Shown: positions 10,975 through 23,253, counted from the first letter of the stretch. The stretch: 64,000 nt of DNA from Gaertneriomyces semiglobifer (GCA_025558075.1 JAHLKF010000025.1:186001-250000); one strand, 5' to 3'. Notes: generated from the sequence alone by a model not told the origin. Numbers and translations are program-made.

Positions 10975-13900
10975 ATGTTCCGTCGCATCCAGAAATCCTG
11001 TCCCGGGTTCGCTGATATCTTCAAGAAGCCGGAAACCGCCCCCAAGTCCGTCGAAGGAAAGCAAACACCTGATACCACGTCCATTGACAGCGAGAAAACA
11101 AAGATGTGCTGCCTCCACGAACATGCTGGTGCTGGGGTCACCAATTCTCCTCGTGAGGTCCTCCCGGCTACGGTCAAGCCAGTCCACTACCACTTGGAAA
11201 TCACACCAGACCTTAAAACATTCAAGTTCAAGGGTGTTGTGGACATTGAGTAAGTGCTGCATTTCTGCTGACCTTAATTTTCTTAAGCACCGTTTGTAAC
11301 ACTATTTGCGTTACCACTAGGCTGAAAGTGAACGAAACCATCAAGGAAATAGTCCTCAATGCCAACGAGCTTGAAGTCAACTCCGCCTCCGTTACTTTCA
11401 CTCACACCAAGACCACCACAACCCTCACACCCACATCTATCTCCCTTGACAAGTCCGCCGAGACCCTTACCCTCGCCTTCCCTCACGAGATCCCGGCTGG
11501 GTCTACCGCCACCCTTCACATTGTGTACACCGGAATCCACAATGATGCAATGGCCGGTTTCTACCGCTCCAGCTACACTGAAAACGGTGAGAAGAAACAC
11601 ATGGTCGTCACTCAATTCGAGGCAACCGACGCCAGAAGAGCTTTGCCTTGCTGGGATGAGCCCAACTTGAAGGCCACCTTCGACGTGACCCTCAACATCG
11701 ACAGGGCGTTGACCGCCCTGAGTAACATGGATGTCAAGGAGGAGAAGGATACCGAAATTGATGGGCTCCAGTTGAAGACTGTCAAATTCAACACTACTCC
11801 GATTATGTCTACTTACCTTCTTGCCATGGCCGTTGGTGACCTGGAGTACATTGAAACCTCCGCCAATCCTACCGCGCCTTCCGATGCCAAGCCTCTCACT
11901 GTCCGCGTGTACACTTTGAAGGGTCACAAAGAACAAGGTCGCTTCGCACTGGATGTTTGCGCCAGAACCTTGGAGTTCTTTTCCGAATACTTTGACATCG
12001 CGTACCCATTGCCCAAGATGGACCTCATTGCCATCCCCGACTTCAGCGCCGGAGCTATGGTTGGTTGCAACGATTGATTCGCTTTTTGGCAATGGTCGAC
12101 GTTCTTACTAACAACTATTCGAATAGGAAAACTGGGGTCTCGTTACCTACCGTGAAGTCTACCTCCTTTTCGATGAGAAAGTCTCTTCTGCCAAGGCAAA
12201 GCAACGCATTGCTTACGTCGTCGGACACGAGCTTGCTCACCAGTGGTTCGGTAACCTTGTCACCATGGACTGGTGGTCCGAGCTATGGCTCAACGAAGGT
12301 TTCGCCACCTTCGTCGGTTGGTTGGCAGTCGACAACCTCTTCCCTGAATGGAGGGTGTGGACACAGTTCTTGATTGACGACTACACTCGCGGCAAGGACT
12401 TGGATGCCCTTCGGTCATCGCACCCGATCGATGTGGACGTCAAATCTCCCGCCGAAATTACCCAGATTTTCGACGCTATCAGCTACTGCAAGGGCGCCAG
12501 TGTGATCCGTATGTTGTGCGCCTTCCTCGGAGAGGAAAACTTCAAGTTGGGTACTCGCGCCTACTTGAAGAAGCACAAGTTCTCCAACGCTACCACCAAG
12601 GACTTGTGGCATGCGTACACTGCCCAGTCCAACCAGGATGTTGCAACCTTTATGCATGCATGGACTAGGGATGTTGGATACCCCGTAATCGAGGTTCTTG
12701 ACGAAAAGTACGACGAGGAAAAGAAGGAGATGACTCTCAAGTTGAAGCAATCCCGTTACCTCTCATCGGGAGACTTGAAAGCCGATGAGGACGTTACCAC
12801 CTGGTGGGTCCCATTGGGTATCGTCACGCACTTGAACCCGCGTGCCCCGTCTCAGCATATCCTGTCCCAAAAGGAGGATACTGTTACCTTCCCCTATGAC
12901 TCTGCTTCCAACGCGTACTGGAAGCTCAACTTTTCCACCACCGGGTTCTACCGTGTACGATTGTCTGAGAAGCAACTGTCGAGCCTCGCCAGTGTAATCA
13001 AGACCAACATTGACACCCTTACTACTGAGGACCGTGTGGGTGTACTGGCCGATGCATTTGCGTTGGCACTAGCGGGTTACGGCTCCACTGTTGGAGCGTT
13101 GGAGCTCTTGAAGTCTTTTGAGGCCGAGGAGGACTACATTGTCTTGGATGAGCTCGCCAACCGTCTCAAAACCGTAATTGCCGCGTGGTACCGCGAGCCG
13201 AAGGACGTCAGCGACGGGTTGAAGAAGATCATGCGCCAACTCTTTGCTCCCAAAGTAACCTCCTACGGTTATGAATACCCTGCCAACGAAGACCACTTGA
13301 CCTCTCTTAAGCGGACGCTGGTGATTGAGTCAGCGGCCTCTGCTGATGAGCCCAGTGTTATCGCGGAACTTCAGTCTCGGTTCAAAGCATTTATGGGCGG
13401 GGACGACTCTGCTCTCCCGCCAAACTTGCGCGGTGTTGCATACCGTGTTACACTTCAGCACACTCAAAACCCCACCGAGGACTTTGAGGCCGTGATGAAA
13501 ACCTACAAGACTGCGTCCACAGCTGACCAGCGTTTGGCAGCTCTCTACGCCCTTGGTGCAGTCAACGACCCAGCGCTCATCAATCGCGTCGTCAACGAGG
13601 TTACTCTTGACACAGAATTGGTTCGTCCTCAAGACGCTTTCTATCCTCTCCGTGGTCTCTCCAAGGAGAACCCCTCTCCGTCAACCGTTCGTCCTCAATT
13701 GTGGGAGTTCTCCACCTCAAACTGGACGGTTCTTCACGAACGCTACGGACCAACTCTGGGTCTTCTTGCGGCCATGCTGACTGTGGGCTTTGCTGACCAA
13801 GTCGGTCAGGACGTCATTGCCAAGGTTGAGGCGTGGCTCGCTGGAGAGGGACTAACCGAGGAAGAGAAAGCCAAGAGAAATGAACAGATGAAGCTTGTGA

Positions 13901-13998
13901 AAATGCCTGTTGAGCAGAGCTTGGAGAAGGTCCGTGGAGTCACTAGGTGGGTTGAGAGGGAGAGGGAGAGTGTCAAGGAATGGGTGGCCAAACAGTAG
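10975..13998 (+). CDS. M1-family zinc aminopeptidase (Aap1/Ape2, puromycin-sensitive type)
   Basis: Zn-dependent aminopeptidase removing N-terminal residues from peptides. Three exons (10975-11249, 11321-12059, 12127-13998) give about 961 residues. The exopeptidase motif GAMENWG is split by the second intron (GAM before, ENWG after). The zinc site HELAHQWFGN with the third ligand in WLNEGFA lies at 12227-12306. The N-terminal ~60 residues precede the usual M1 domain (LPATVKPVHYHLEITPDL) and include several basic residues and a CC pair; this could be a weak targeting sequence or a fungal extension. The C-terminal ERAP1-like helical domain is complete. Closest relatives are the cytosolic yeast Aap1/Ape2 and animal NPEPPS group. 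A (GA)n tract follows the stop. Confidence 0.92.
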
Positions 13999-14018
13999 GA
14001 AACTCCTTCCATAAACAA

Positions 14019-14037
14019 AGAGAGAGAGAGAGAGAGA
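14019..14037. repeat. (AG)n microsatellite
   Basis: Uninterrupted AG dinucleotide repeat of 19 nt, about 20 nt after the aminopeptidase stop codon, presumably in its 3' UTR. Confidence 0.9.
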
Positions 14038-14307
14038 CGTTTCGTGTAATTCTTAACTCCTGTTCCTAAGCTGTCGCAATATATTGTGTTCTTCATTGTA
14101 CCCTTGAATCGCTACACTCATTTCCCAATGGACTCTTATTATACCAGTCCGGCGAAGCAACGAGAGAACTGGGCATTGCGTCGTCCAAACAAACCGTTGG
14201 GAAGCACAGCGTCAGTGACATTACGCGCGCTGAACTTAAAACATTTTGAAGCATCTATGAATAGCGGAAGGCGAGGGTGGTCTTCAAAATAAATACTTTA
14301 TCGTACG

Positions 14308-17300
14308 ATGACGGCTGTTCATCATGAAGTGATCGACTTGAGCAACTTATGGCAGCAGCCAACGGCTGTGGAGACGTTGACTTCAAACGCCAGTCTCGGT
14401 GGTACTGGCAACAAGGACGATCGGTATTTAGCGTATCATCATCTGTCGAGTGCAGAGGCGCAGAGACGGCTACTAGCGGCAGCTGAAGATGTACTATCAG
14501 AGAAGATTGATGATCGGTCGAAGGAGTCTCGTACGTTTCTATCTGGCTACCTGGAATTTGCTTAGAGTGACCGTTAAGCATTTTTGACAGCGGAAAGCTC
14601 GGCTGCACTCCATCGTGGATGCGCGATCTCGGTTCTATGCGCTCTCGGCTTGATAGCCTTCTTCATCTATGTGCAATTAGAGGGAAGCCCCTACCAATGG
14701 AGGGCCACAGGTGCTCTCATTGAGGCATGTCTTCTGTTGATTGCTGCGGGTTGGAATGTTTGGATTCAACATCGGGAGAAACGCCTGGCAGAGGTAGAAG
14801 TGAAGATGAGGATTCAGGCTATCCTTGAGTCCGTGAAAACATACGGACTCAGCCGCAAATCTGTGCGTATAGGTCCGAGCAGTTCGCCTTTCTTTGACCT
14901 GTCCTCTGACGTGAATGGTATAGGATTTACGACACGCTACCAGCATTCCCACTGTTTCCATCGCTCGGGTGATTCGGGATGAAACAATTCAATTGGTCCC
15001 TTTCAACCTAGTTGTGGAGGATGATATCGTGCAGATGGCATTTGGTGACACCGCTCCCTGCCGGCTGGTGTTTGTCTACAGTCACTTAGACAAAACTCCA
15101 CGCTCGGCGCAAACATCATTCGTTCTGCACAAGGGCCAGATGTTGAGACCATCGTTGTTTGGATTGCCAGGTGATACCAGCATGACACCCACGTTGAGTC
15201 AAACCGAGGGCCAGTATTACTTTCGTGCTACTGAAACGCCTGTAAAAGACACCTTGAAGGCGGCCCTGCATTTCAAAAGACCGCAAACACTTTTCGCTCA
15301 GCAATTAGGTGTCATACAGCGATATCAACTTCTGCATGCAGTTTGCGTCGTTTTTGGAGCCGCCTTGCTTGTGAACGTCCTACGCTACGCCATCAAGGCT
15401 TCCAGTGACCCTTCCCTGCGCAATCAGGGCGTGGAGATGCTATTAGTCTTGCAGGTGTATGCCGTGCTACCACTTCTGCCGTTTGCTGCATACAGCATGT
15501 ATGTTATTGCTAGAAGTTACGGCAACGCCCAGATCTTGTCGTTATTTGATGCGTTACAGACGTCAGGCACCGAGTTTGAAGATACCGAAGATGTGGACGA
15601 GTTTGATGCGGCACCTCCTCCAACCAAGGAGTTGGGCCTTGACTGGGGTAACGTTGGCTGTCACCTGACTGGCTATAGCTTTGTACTCATACTTCGACAG
15701 CCCTCGTATGGAAGCGATTCCGTCAACAATTTCTCAACCTGGACGTAACATTTCTGGCGAGAACAACTGGCCTGATATCTTCGCTTGCCAGCACGACAGT
15801 TATTTGTGCCGTCGACAGGGAGGGGACGATATCTTTGGTACGCTTCCTTTATGTATTGGTTCGCGGCAATCGTTAATCCCTTAAGTAGCCTGTTCCTTCT
15901 GTTGAACAACTATTTTTCTTCGATGAATCTGGCGAACCGGTTGTACTGGATCTCACCGAAGACAATTTGGATCACATCATGAAGTTCGAGGATCGTCATT
16001 GGCAAAGCTATTTGGGGTAGGCCTCTTTGTTCTTTCCCCAAGCTTCCCCCGATACCGTTGTGCTGACTGATGACAGATCTTTAAAGCCACTAGGTCTGAA
16101 CTTGCTGCTGAATACCGATTGCGGAGCTGCTGTAGGGAAAACCCGCTTCGATCATCACCGCAAGTCCAACGCGATGCAGGTACACGGTCACTTAATGGCC
16201 GCACGACAAGGTACTTCTTATTTGGCTGTTGCGTTTTATGATGTTAACGACATGTTGGTTATTATGCAGCCTGTTTATGCCAGATAAGTAGAAGCATTGG
16301 CTTCTCCGCGGATGCAGTCAGGAATTTTGTGTCCATCAAAGCTCTTCATTGCTTCATGCCGTACGGTAACTCGGTCGCTGACGTGCCGGATTATCATGCA
16401 GAAACGCCCAGTATGCTTTCCCAAATATTTCGTGAAATGGCATCAGGTTAGTTTAATTACTTATTGGTAGCAACAGTAATATATTCTTACTACCTCTGTT
16501 TTATAGAGACGCATCAAATGTTTTCCGAAGGCAGCCTGGAAGTCATACTTCGTCTCTGCTGCGAATACTGGAACGGGCGTGGATTGGGCATCATTGATCA
16601 AAATGTTTGTACAGCCGGTCTGCCGTTGTCATCCTTTGGCTCAGCATCTCATATCATATTCACAGACGGAGAAGAAAATGCTAGATTTCTATCAGAATTC
16701 CATTATAAGTGACACGGAGATAGTAGCGTACTCGTATCGGCCACTCCCGAATGCGCAGGCCTCTCCTCTTCTTCAAAAGGGTCGAGTGAAACAAGAAGCG
16801 GTTTATATTGAGTTAGATGTTCATGATTTGCTTTTGCGAGCGGACTCCATTGAAGATATAACGCCGGCCTTGGCCAATGATACGTCTCGATCGGGGCGTG
16901 CCGCGAAAGCTTCGAAGCGACGAAACGTGACAACTTCTGCCAATGAACTACAAGTCTCCGAGAAGCTGGCATACGCACAGATGTTAAAGAATCAGACATT
17001 CCTGTCAATGGCATCGTTAGCGTTTCAGCCGAAGCCAGTAAGTCGTCCTGAAACATGATGGCATTTGTACGCGAAATAACCCTGTCACTTGCAGAATATC
17101 ATCAACTTTATTGAGGACGTTGGCCTGGCAGGCATACGGTTCGTGTACTTCTCTTCTGCTCCAGAACGTGAAAGCAAAGGTAGGCACGAAATATTCCAGG
17201 CTGGCGACACTTGTGCTAAATTGCCGAGCAGCATACGGAGAGAGGCTGGGATTGGACGTAGACTGGAATAGTTGCATTCTGCTATCATCTGGTGATGGAG

Positions 17301-18851
17301 AGACCCCTGGGTACCGAGAATTGCATGACATCAAAGCACGTTTGCCGCGCGGTGTCGAGAATATTCGAGAGCACATCGAACACGTAGATGATGTGCCCTT
17401 ACATGTTCCGTTGTTTGCGGAATGCGAACCGGCGTCTGTTCGCGAAATGATACGCATCTTTCAAGAACATGGAGAGGTCGTTTGCTGCGTCGGCAGTTCC
17501 TTGAATGAAATGAACGTTGAATGCTTTGCCATGGTAAGTGAACAGCGCCCATCCATACGTTTGAAATTCACCCACTCAGTTGGCGTTTCGTTGAAAGGCG
17601 GATATCAGCATTGCGATTGACCCGCTAGCGGTTCTGAAATCCCGGCACGCTCCATCCGCCAGCCCTCTTTCGCCGCTCAATCTAGGAGCAGCGCTTATTT
17701 CTTCACCCTGTGCCTTTTCGCTGCATAGCGACACTAGCGTGTATAGTCTCAGTCAAATCATTCGCGATGCTCGTGTTATCATCCAAAACGCTGCACAGGT
17801 ACGCCGGCGCTTCCAGGGTAATAAACGCGTGCCCGAAGAATAATTCATGATTCGTTTGTAGGTGGTGGCATTCTATCTGGCTTGCCAGGTGTGCATGTCC
17901 GTCACAATGATTGCGTCGTTCTGTCTGTTACTGCCACCCGTATTCACCGGGTACCAGATGGTGTGGATGCTCTGGATTTTGCTGCCTCCACTCGCGTTAT
18001 CATTCCTATTTTCGCCGCATGGATCGCAAATCATGACTGTCATGCCCGGTGAGTAGTCGGGTAACGTCTGGCCGGTGATCTACGTCAACTAATCGTTGCG
18101 GTTATGACGATATTTAGCTAAGAACCAAGATCATCTTAAGGATCGGCGTCGCTTTTTCACGTACTTCGTTATACGCTTCTCATTCCCAGTTTTAGTATCA
18201 GTGGCATTCTTCGCTGTGTAAGTCTGGCACAGTTTTGACCGCTAGCATCACCAGTGCCTCACCATGCTCCGTCTTGTAGCTCCTTATCTTACTTTGTAGG
18301 CGAGTCGGCCATAAGTAAATTCAGTGCAATCTCGTGGCTGAATCTCACGGTGAACGACCAATGGGCGCTTTTGTATGCACAAAACTGTACGATGATCGTC
18401 TTTGTTGTACACATTGGTAAGTGAGATGGATGTGCTTCTATCCGTGATGGCGAGATTGACGTATTGAACGGTATGTTACTCTGCAACAGTCACTATATCC
18501 GCATCGTTTCTGCACCGCACAAGCGATTTCAAACGCTATCCTCCGTACCGCAACAAAGTGTGGATGGCCATGGCTGTTGGGTGGTATGATGTACTCCGTT
18601 GCTTGAGTGTTCAGAGACCACCAGACTCACACTACTTCAGCTTGGCATTACAGTTTGTATTTACCGGCGTGTCCCTTGGTCCGCATGGTCCGTATAATCT
18701 TTCGATGCTTCCATGGTGGCTGTACCTAGTAGCCCTTGTCCCCGGGCCAGCGTTGACTCTGGCCATTCAAGAAATTGTGAAAGTACATGACAGACGAGAG
18801 TGGGACCGCTCGCAGAAGCGGAGTAAGCTGGAATTCAATACCAAGTTGTGA
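14308..18851 (+). CDS. TMEM94: TMEM94/ERMA-like P-type-ATPase-related membrane protein
   Basis: Multi-pass membrane protein of the TMEM94 family; the animal protein has been described as an ER magnesium transporter (ERMA) related to P-type ATPases. About a dozen exons. Membrane segments near the N-terminus include CAISVLCALGLIAFFIYV and ALIEACLLLIAAGWNVWI (14622-14770). An actuator-like segment follows (VIRDETIQLVPFNLVVEDD). At the place of the P-type DKTGT motif the frame reads VICAVDREGTISL (about 15799-15837): Asp kept, TG lost. Later landmarks are LKPLGLNLLLNTDCG (16080-16124), IEDVGLAGIRFVYFSSAPE, DIKARLPRGVENIREHIEHV, FAECEPASVREMIRIFQEHG and SDISIAID-like ADISIAIDPLAVL (17600-17640), matching the TMEM94 hinge region. 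At least four hydrophobic segments end the protein (17860-18780). Exon borders are approximate. Confidence 0.82.
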
Positions 18852-19008
18852 GTGGGATTGCGTCGTTGTTACCATAAGCTACTACTTCTAACGTCCATGT
18901 ATAGAGGAATGCATTCACCGGTCTAAAAACTGGCGTCAAGCGGGCTTATTTACATATACTATTGTAAGAATAAATTAACATGGAATACCAAAAGATTTCA
19001 CGTATAGA

Positions 19009-19623
19009 TCATGTGAGATGCTCCTCAGCACGTAGGTACTCCCCGACGTCCGCTTGCCAAAAAACGCACACTGCGGTCGGCTCCAATCTTCTGCATTCGG
19101 CTGTCGACCTCGCAGTCACACCAAAGCCTAGCGGAACATCGCCTGCCATTGAGTAGATAACAACACCCTGATGTTCCGGCGTGTCTTCCGTAATTCTTCC
19201 CAGATGTGCTTTGAGAATGTTATTTCCGTAAAGGAAAGGCATCTCACCGTTCGGTTTTACCCAAACTTTGTAGACGGCATACTGGGCCAAGAAATCGAGC
19301 GCGGTGATACTCAATCTAAACTTTCCGGATTTGGTAAACTTTCCAAAACAAGTGCCAAGGGAGATGAGGTGGTCGCGAGGTACAGAAAGTGCAAGGTTGT
19401 GGATGTGGTCCGGCAGGTAGTACACACGGTTGTTATGGAACCGGAAGGTATGCGGTGTGTCTGGCCGAGAAAGAAGGTGCAGAATGTTCTTTCCGATGCT
19501 GAAGTGGGGACCCGTAGCGGTAAGCAGCCCATTCGCCTGGCAGGTAGGTAGCCAATAGATAACTTACTATTTTGCGAGCTTCTCGAAGAACGTCTTAGTT
19601 TCCTCTTCCGTTAAAGGCCTCAT
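19009..19623 (-). CDS. NIP7: 60S ribosome biogenesis factor NIP7
   Basis: Nucleolar RNA-binding protein needed for 27S pre-rRNA processing and 60S assembly. Two exons: 19568-19623 ([18 protein letters not shown]) and 19009-19498, joined through TA|C to give the family's YIGKN. The acceptor at 19499-19501 is preferred over a closer AG because only it restores both frame and homology. The predicted length is 181 residues, matching NIP7 proteins (about 180). Conserved segments include [57 protein letters not shown] and [17 protein letters not shown], covering the C-terminal PUA domain. It converges with TMEM94 and starts about 250 nt from divergent RPB12. Confidence 0.95.
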
Positions 19624-19870
19624 TGTACTTTAACTGTCCTTCAAATGTCACTGATTGTCTCGTCTCCTCTGTTCACACCAATGCTTTGCAGTTGCCTGTG
19701 TTAATGGCCTTGGAATGGTTCGCATCAAAAATGCCAGCTGCACAGCTGCAAAAGAACAAACACGGTGGCGGCACAGTCACGTTGCATGTGTTCCCACTGG
19801 CATTTTAACCAGAAAGTGGCAAATAACAAAAAAAAATAAAAACTAGTCAAATACGTAGATTAAGGAAGAA

Positions 19871-20187
19871 ATGGACGGCGATTCGCAGCAGCAAGTGTTC
19901 CAGCAAAAGCTGGCACCGCCAGTGGCGGAGATGGCTTATATCTGTGGAGGTAAGTCCAGTCATCGGTATGGGCTGCCGCGCAAGTACTCACTCCTTGGGT
20001 CTGTGTTATAGAATGTGGAGTGGAAAATAGCCTCAAGCCTCGGGAACCTGTACGTTGTAAGGAATGTGGATACCGTATAATGTACAAAAAAAGAACGAAG
20101 CGAAGTATGGCGCTTTTGAGCTTTTCTTTATTCCTGGGCAAATGATGCTAAACTCGGCCTACAGTTGTGCAGTTCGAAGGTCGATGA
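19871..20187 (+). CDS. RPB12: RNA polymerases I/II/III shared subunit RPABC4 (Rpb12)
   Basis: Smallest shared zinc-binding subunit of the three nuclear RNA polymerases. It needs three tiny exons: 19871-19949, 20012-20104 and 20165-20187. The joined product is 64 residues: a short Gln-rich start, then [35 protein letters not shown] and a final IVQFEGR. Four cysteines (two CxxC pairs) form the zinc ribbon. Reading through the second intron would replace the invariant VQFE tail with unrelated residues, so the 23-nt last exon is well supported by conservation. Each exon is too small to be noticed alone. Confidence 0.94.
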
Positions 20188-20549
20188 TTCCCAAATTGCT
20201 TGAGCCTTGATTCAACAAGGTGTTATACATAAATTGCTCTGTCAGGAGAAGTTCTGGGACCATGGCTACGTAGGATGCCGCTCTTCCGTCGGAAATAGGT
20301 CATGGAGCGGCCGTGAGATCTTTGGAGGCACTACGGTCAAGGAGAAAGTTGCTGGACTGCCCGATTCAGTGCCTCATCGTACAGGGTGATTATTCGATTG
20401 AGGGTCATATGGAACATCGAGGATGGTTTAAGACGACATGGATAGGGCATCGTCCCGCATACCCGTGGTCGTACCACATAAGGGTAGCGAATCATCGCAT
20501 CATTTTGAGGCATACTTGTATCTTTCCGGGTCCGAACGCATTACAGTCG
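20188..20549. other. Intergenic region between convergent RPB12 and the PPR gene
   Basis: About 360 nt between two 3' ends. No supported gene, RNA or repeat was seen. Open frames here on the + strand run antisense into the PPR gene and are shadows. Confidence 0.5.
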
Positions 20550-23045
20550 TTATATGGTGGCATTGTACGAGAAATTGGCCTCTCGCCTCTTCATTTCTTC
20601 CAACCCTTCGCTCAGCGCGTATGCATCCATATACGCCGCAACTGCTGGGTCGTCGTCGACACGGTCCACATTAGCATGAAGCGGCGGGATGTCGAAGTCA
20701 ATATCTCGCTCGCCACGAGCTTTCCAGTGACCGGTTTCCATGTTCCTACTTCCACCCAGGATCTGTCGAACCTCCATCTCCACTGCATCTGCCTTCTCCC
20801 AATCCCCTCTGCTTTTGTAAGTACTTTTAAGCATACCCATGATATCAGCGATCACTGCTGTGTGCGTTTCCATGTGTCCTTCCTCGATAAATTCGGCAAA
20901 AACCCGCTCAGCCATTTCCACATCACCGAACAACAAATAGTTGTGTATCATCGCAGCGTAACATACATTATGTACCTGAAGACCCTGTAGGTCATCTACA
21001 AACCGCCTGACTGGTCTCAACCTCTCGCTTTCCACGCCGTGGAAGCGGTTGCTACCATACGCTTCAACATACGCTGAGAATAACACACTCAAGCATCTGA
21101 CATCAGGCTTGACATTGTATGTCTTGAATAACTTCTCCAAAATCCGAATGCACAAGTGTTTATCACCGGCTCGAGAGTAATAGGCAACCAGCGGCGTCAG
21201 AACTGGGATGGTCGGTGCGAGTCCCAGACTTGATACGTCGTCTACAAGAAAAGTAGCGCGGTGGGGCAGATCAAGGTTGCAGAAGGCATTGATAAGAGAG
21301 GTATAGGAATAGAGAAGAGCAGATGACCAGTGTGAAATTGCTGTATCGTTGCTGGTGGCGCTGGGTGGTGTGCTGCGGCGTACTGACCGACGAGCCTCGT
21401 CAGATTTGCCGTCGTTCTGAGTGCCGGCCGATCTGACCTGTTGATATTCCTCTTTCATGCTCCTGAGCACGTCCAAAGCTTTATCCATATCACCATCGCG
21501 GCAATAACAATTAGCCAAAACGGCGAAGCACCGCGTTTTCACCGCCACGTCTAACCTGTCCTGATGTTTCAAAAGCCATAAACATAAATCTCTTGCGTTG
21601 TGATACGCCTTTCGTTGCAGAAGCGCCTTTACTAGCAGCCACACCGTGTGGAAATCGATGTGCTTTAATCCAGCACCGGCCCAATAATTCGTCACGTGCT
21701 CGACAGGTACGCCATGGACGTCCATACACTGCGCCAAATGCGGTGGAAACCATGCTACACATTCTGCATAATGAGTTCGACCCAGGGGAAACAGATCACC
21801 AAGACATATAGTATTCTTGATGTCCCCAGCGGCATCCAGCGCCAGCCACCATTTCCCTCGTCGTAGCCACGCAATAGCCACCGCCCTTCCCACTGCCTGT
21901 CGATCTTGAAATAGAAAACACTGCCGTACGGTCTTGCGAAAGCTCAGTGGAACATGAATGTCTTTCCACAAGCGAAGAAAAAGGCGGCCCATGGCGCCAT
22001 CTTGCGGTGCATTGCAACATGCATGCAACAGAGTAGCGTACGCATCCCCAAGTATCTTTCGTCTTTGAATACGAGACATGCCGAATTTCTTCACTATAAG
22101 CTTTAAAACCGACGCAGCGGCGATGACCTCCCGTCTGTCAATGAGGTCGTGTAAAATGCGCAGAGACAGGATGAAAGGCATTGGCGACATCCCTTCCGAA
22201 GCTCGTTGCATCAACTTAAGAGTCTTCTGCACATTCGCTTCATGGTAATGAGTGGCGAATATGTGCGTCCACGTTGCAGTTGGGTCGCCGAGAGCAGCGC
22301 TTGAGGGCATTGTGCGAGTGGCTGTACTTTCGTTGTACGACATCGTGTCGTACAAATCCAACAAAGGTTTGCCATGGACTTTTCCGAATACACTTGCAAA
22401 ATGCTGTTGAAATGCTTCCAGATGGGCGTCGTCGAGTCGTTCGCATAATGCCAACACCGCTCGCAGCGGTTTTGGAGCCATTTTTGCGTATACGGCGCAC
22501 AATTGCTTCACTTTCGCTTCGTCAAGCTTCTGTAACGCATGGTATGTCTCGATCTTCAATATCTCCACGATCGAGCTCTCGCTGCACGTCGGCTTTAACC
22601 ATTGTAAGAGTTCGTATATCACCTTGTTTGGACGGTCGGCAAGGGGTATAATCCTTTGAACAGACTCAAGGTACTGCAGGTATTCTGTCCGTTTGATGCC
22701 GAGGGACTCGTACGGTTGACTGAATGTTGAGAGGAGCTCAAGTGCTTCACGCACGTCATGCGCCTTCGCGTACCGGCTCGACCGAATGATTCGACCTAAT
22801 GCAAATCTCTTACTCTCCTCATCATGTGAAATAGGCGTTGCTATTGCAAGTTTCGATTGTGCAGCAGAGCTCCGATCGATTTTTGTACTGGTAGATGTCT
22901 TTCGCATCAAAAAGCGCCATATGTTAGAAGACTTATCAAACTGACATACTACTCCGGTCCCGGTTCGACGTGACGGTAGCAATGCCGGCCTCCCTGCTGC
23001 CACCGCCGTACGGACAGCGTGCAGTCGAGTCGGTCCGGAGAACAT
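20550..23045 (-). CDS. Mitochondrial pentatricopeptide-repeat (PPR) protein
   Basis: Single long exon. The first ATG in the frame is at 23045, giving 831 residues; the frame is open further upstream but lacks an ATG. The start (MFSGPTRLHAVRTAVAAGRP) is Arg/Ala-rich with no acidic residue, typical of a mitochondrial presequence. PPR-like helical pairs are visible, for example FAVLANCYCRDGDMDKALDV, YTSLINAFCNLDLPHRATFL, LTPLVAYYSRAGDKHLCIRI and MIHNYLLFGDVEMAERVFAE. Such proteins bind organellar RNA for processing, stability or translation; the specific target cannot be inferred. The N-terminal half is more divergent and may hold degenerate repeats. The gene is head to head with a mitochondrial-type prolyl-tRNA synthetase, 208 nt apart, which fits an organelle role. 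Confidence 0.8.
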   Translation of the reverse strand: MFSGPTRLHAVRTAVAAGRPALLPSRRTGTGVVCQFDKSSNIWRFLMRKTSTSTKIDRSSAAQSKLAIATPISHDEESKRFALGRIIRSSRYAKAHDVREALELLSTFSQPYESLGIKRTEYLQYLESVQRIIPLADRPNKVIYELLQWLKPTCSESSIVEILKIETYHALQKLDEAKVKQLCAVYAKMAPKPLRAVLALCERLDDAHLEAFQQHFASVFGKVHGKPLLDLYDTMSYNESTATRTMPSSAALGDPTATWTHIFATHYHEANVQKTLKLMQRASEGMSPMPFILSLRILHDLIDRREVIAAASVLKLIVKKFGMSRIQRRKILGDAYATLLHACCNAPQDGAMGRLFLRLWKDIHVPLSFRKTVRQCFLFQDRQAVGRAVAIAWLRRGKWWLALDAAGDIKNTICLGDLFPLGRTHYAECVAWFPPHLAQCMDVHGVPVEHVTNYWAGAGLKHIDFHTVWLLVKALLQRKAYHNARDLCLWLLKHQDRLDVAVKTRCFAVLANCYCRDGDMDKALDVLRSMKEEYQQVRSAGTQNDGKSDEARRSVRRSTPPSATSNDTAISHWSSALLYSYTSLINAFCNLDLPHRATFLVDDVSSLGLAPTIPVLTPLVAYYSRAGDKHLCIRILEKLFKTYNVKPDVRCLSVLFSAYVEAYGSNRFHGVESERLRPVRRFVDDLQGLQVHNVCYAAMIHNYLLFGDVEMAERVFAEFIEEGHMETHTAVIADIMGMLKSTYKSRGDWEKADAVEMEVRQILGGSRNMETGHWKARGERDIDFDIPPLHANVDRVDDDPAVAAYMDAYALSEGLEEMKRREANFSYNATI

Positions 23046-23253
23046 GTGTTGTGTGCGTGGGTTTTGGGCAGTTGAAGCTCCAACCAAAAGTTCAGCGAAC
23101 GTCGAATTGACATCCACGTTGATCGATAACACGCGGGGGATTTTCCGCCAACATTTTAACAGAATCTTGCTTATCTGGAACTTCAAAAGGATCTGCTACT
23201 GGAAAGGGAAGGAGGCTAGCAGCAGAACAACAGCGCAGCAGGCGGCGAACACC
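23046..23253. promoter_or_regulatory. Short bidirectional promoter, PPR protein / prolyl-tRNA synthetase
   Basis: Only 208 nt separate two divergent start codons whose products both look mitochondrial. The interval must hold both 5' UTRs and core promoters. No specific factor site was recognised. Confidence 0.55.

Noticed and set aside
11283..12092. 269-codon minus-strand ORF
   Set aside because: It is a shadow of the M1 aminopeptidase, whose + strand frame carries the conserved motifs.
20313..20990. 225-codon + strand ORF
   Set aside because: It runs antisense into the PPR gene and contains no domain.
23046..23186. 47-residue upstream extension of the PPR protein
   Set aside because: The frame is open but begins at TTG, not ATG; the first ATG at 23045 already opens with a mitochondrial presequence.
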